DNA of 12,189 nucleotides from a bacterium (lineage in GTDB: Bacteria; Gemmatimonadota; Glassbacteria; GWA2-58-10): contig JAJFUG010000208.1 in assembly GCA_021372515.1 (NCBI GenBank), forward strand, positions 1-12,189, in the 5' to 3' direction. Below are positions 11,638-12,189 of this stretch, piece after piece. The position numbers and the translations under genes were made by a program. Position 1 is the first letter of the stretch, and each line of letters begins with the position of its first letter. The notes below the pieces were generated by a model. The model saw only the letters and a program-made list of their open reading frames with translations. It had not been told where the DNA came from and did not search any database.

Positions 11638-11939
11638 GTCTTCCGCCGCAATTCATGACTTGCCCATTTTTTCGGCGTGATCCACATAAGCGCCCGCGCC
11701 ACAGGATCTGTCCGGCGATCGGGATCGCCAACCTGGCAATCATCCGAGAAATGAAACGCAAGTTTCGAGTCATTCAAAAGTGATAAATGCACGCCGGTAA
11801 GCCTGAAAATCCCTTTGTCGCACAAAAATCCTCCCAGATGGGGAAATGCTCAAAGGGTCGGGGGATGGTGAAAGGAGGGATTTTTCGCAGAAAAATCCTG
11901 ACCGAGTAGCCATCCCCCAAGAAATACAAGAAACCCTCA
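11638..11939 (+). other. 302-bp spacer with a long composite hairpin
   Basis: No supported gene. A - strand frame (11634-11825, TTG start) is open but unconvincing. At 11860-11868 GGGGGATGG pairs with CCATCCCCC at 11910-11918. Inside it, GGATTTTT (11878-11885) pairs with AAAAATCC (11891-11898) around CGCAG. Related AAAAATCCTCCC bases occur just upstream at 11824-11835. This may be a structured repeat or a junction left by the duplication of the membrane protein gene. Confidence 0.45.
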
Positions 11940-12056
11940 ATGTATAGCGATCAATATCTCCGGGCTGGGAATGCGGGGCTGTCCGACCTCGTGCCGCTGG
12001 TGGGACTCTGGCTCCTGGCGGATTATATCCGGCTGTCTTTCCTGGCCCACCAGCAT
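11940..12056 (+). pseudogene. Decayed C-terminal fragment of a second copy of the membrane protein
   Basis: Reading from 11967, the frame gives GNAGLSDLVPLVGLWLLA and then DYIRLSFLAHQ. This aligns with the C-terminus of the 11017-11637 protein (GDAGLFDIGPPVGLWFLA, then VFVRLAFLARP) with 17 identities in 29 positions and no gaps. Nothing upstream corresponds to the first five membrane segments. The only near start, ATG at 11940, has no SD. The normal stop is missing and the frame runs off the window through sequence unlike the family. It is therefore a truncated paralogue rather than a working gene. Confidence 0.7.
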
Positions 12057-12189
12057 TGTCCGGTTAGGAACTTGCAGTTTGAAGCTGACCGTCTCATTTC
12101 TGCTTTGGTTTCGGCCAAAGCAGCAAAGCCAGCGGGGGCCGCAAACTCGTCCAAACCGAGACTCTGCGTCAATCTTAAGTGTTTACGGA
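12057..12189 (+). other. Non-coding tail with small hairpin
   Basis: TGCTTTGG (12101-12108) and CCAAAGCA (12115-12122) form an 8-bp stem with loop TTTCGG. It could be a remnant terminator; a clear T-run is lacking. Nothing else is recognised before the window ends. Confidence 0.3.

Noticed and set aside
11634-11825. 63-codon - strand frame after the membrane protein
   Set aside because: TTG start and weak context; overlaps the stop of the 11017 gene. A GGGAGG lies upstream, so it is not excluded, but nothing supports it.

Overview
The window is a flagellin (flagellar filament) array from a GC-rich, motile bacterium. It holds four complete, paralogous, unusually long flagellins (552, 543, 544 and 536 residues), all on the + strand, followed by flaG. 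Three of the four upstream regions carry near-consensus sigma-28 (FliA/SigD-type) promoters of the form TAAA-N15/16-(G)CCGATA. I cannot name the organism. The GC-rich codon use, strong AAGGAGG ribosome binding sites and large flagellins with a big central insert suggest a little-studied Gram-negative lineage, but that is a guess.

Layout. 1-426: the C-terminal end of a cyclase/kynurenine-formamidase-like enzyme. 427-767: sigma-28 promoter and a roughly 240-nt leader. 768-2426: flagellin 1. 2427-3256: an 830-bp gene-free stretch, GGA-rich, with tandem hairpins and no clear promoter. 3257-4888: flagellin 2, followed by a very strong GC hairpin. 4889-5726: sigma-28 promoter and a roughly 640-nt leader. 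5727-7361: flagellin 3, with an intrinsic terminator at 7472-7517. 7518-8734: repeat-rich spacer, a third sigma-28 promoter at 7946 and a roughly 755-nt leader. 8735-10345: flagellin 4. 10425-10814: flaG, probably in the same transcript, then an intrinsic terminator. 11017-11637: an uncharacterised polytopic membrane protein. 11638-12189: spacer with a long hairpin and a decayed C-terminal fragment of a second copy of that membrane protein gene.

The most interesting signal is in the leaders. All four flagellins share the same 12-nt ribosome-binding element, ATC-AAGGAG-GAT. Its SD lies in a six-base loop flanked by self-complementary arms. Just upstream of each SD is another hairpin showing GGA in its loop, and flagellins 1, 2 and 3 have more such hairpins further up. 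These match the known binding site of the translational repressor CsrA (A-N-GGA in a hairpin loop). Two leaders also carry 3- or 5-codon minigenes behind strong SD sequences within these hairpins. I infer that the array is under shared CsrA-type control, perhaps with the long leaders acting as CsrA sinks. No csrA, fliW or fliS gene is visible here.
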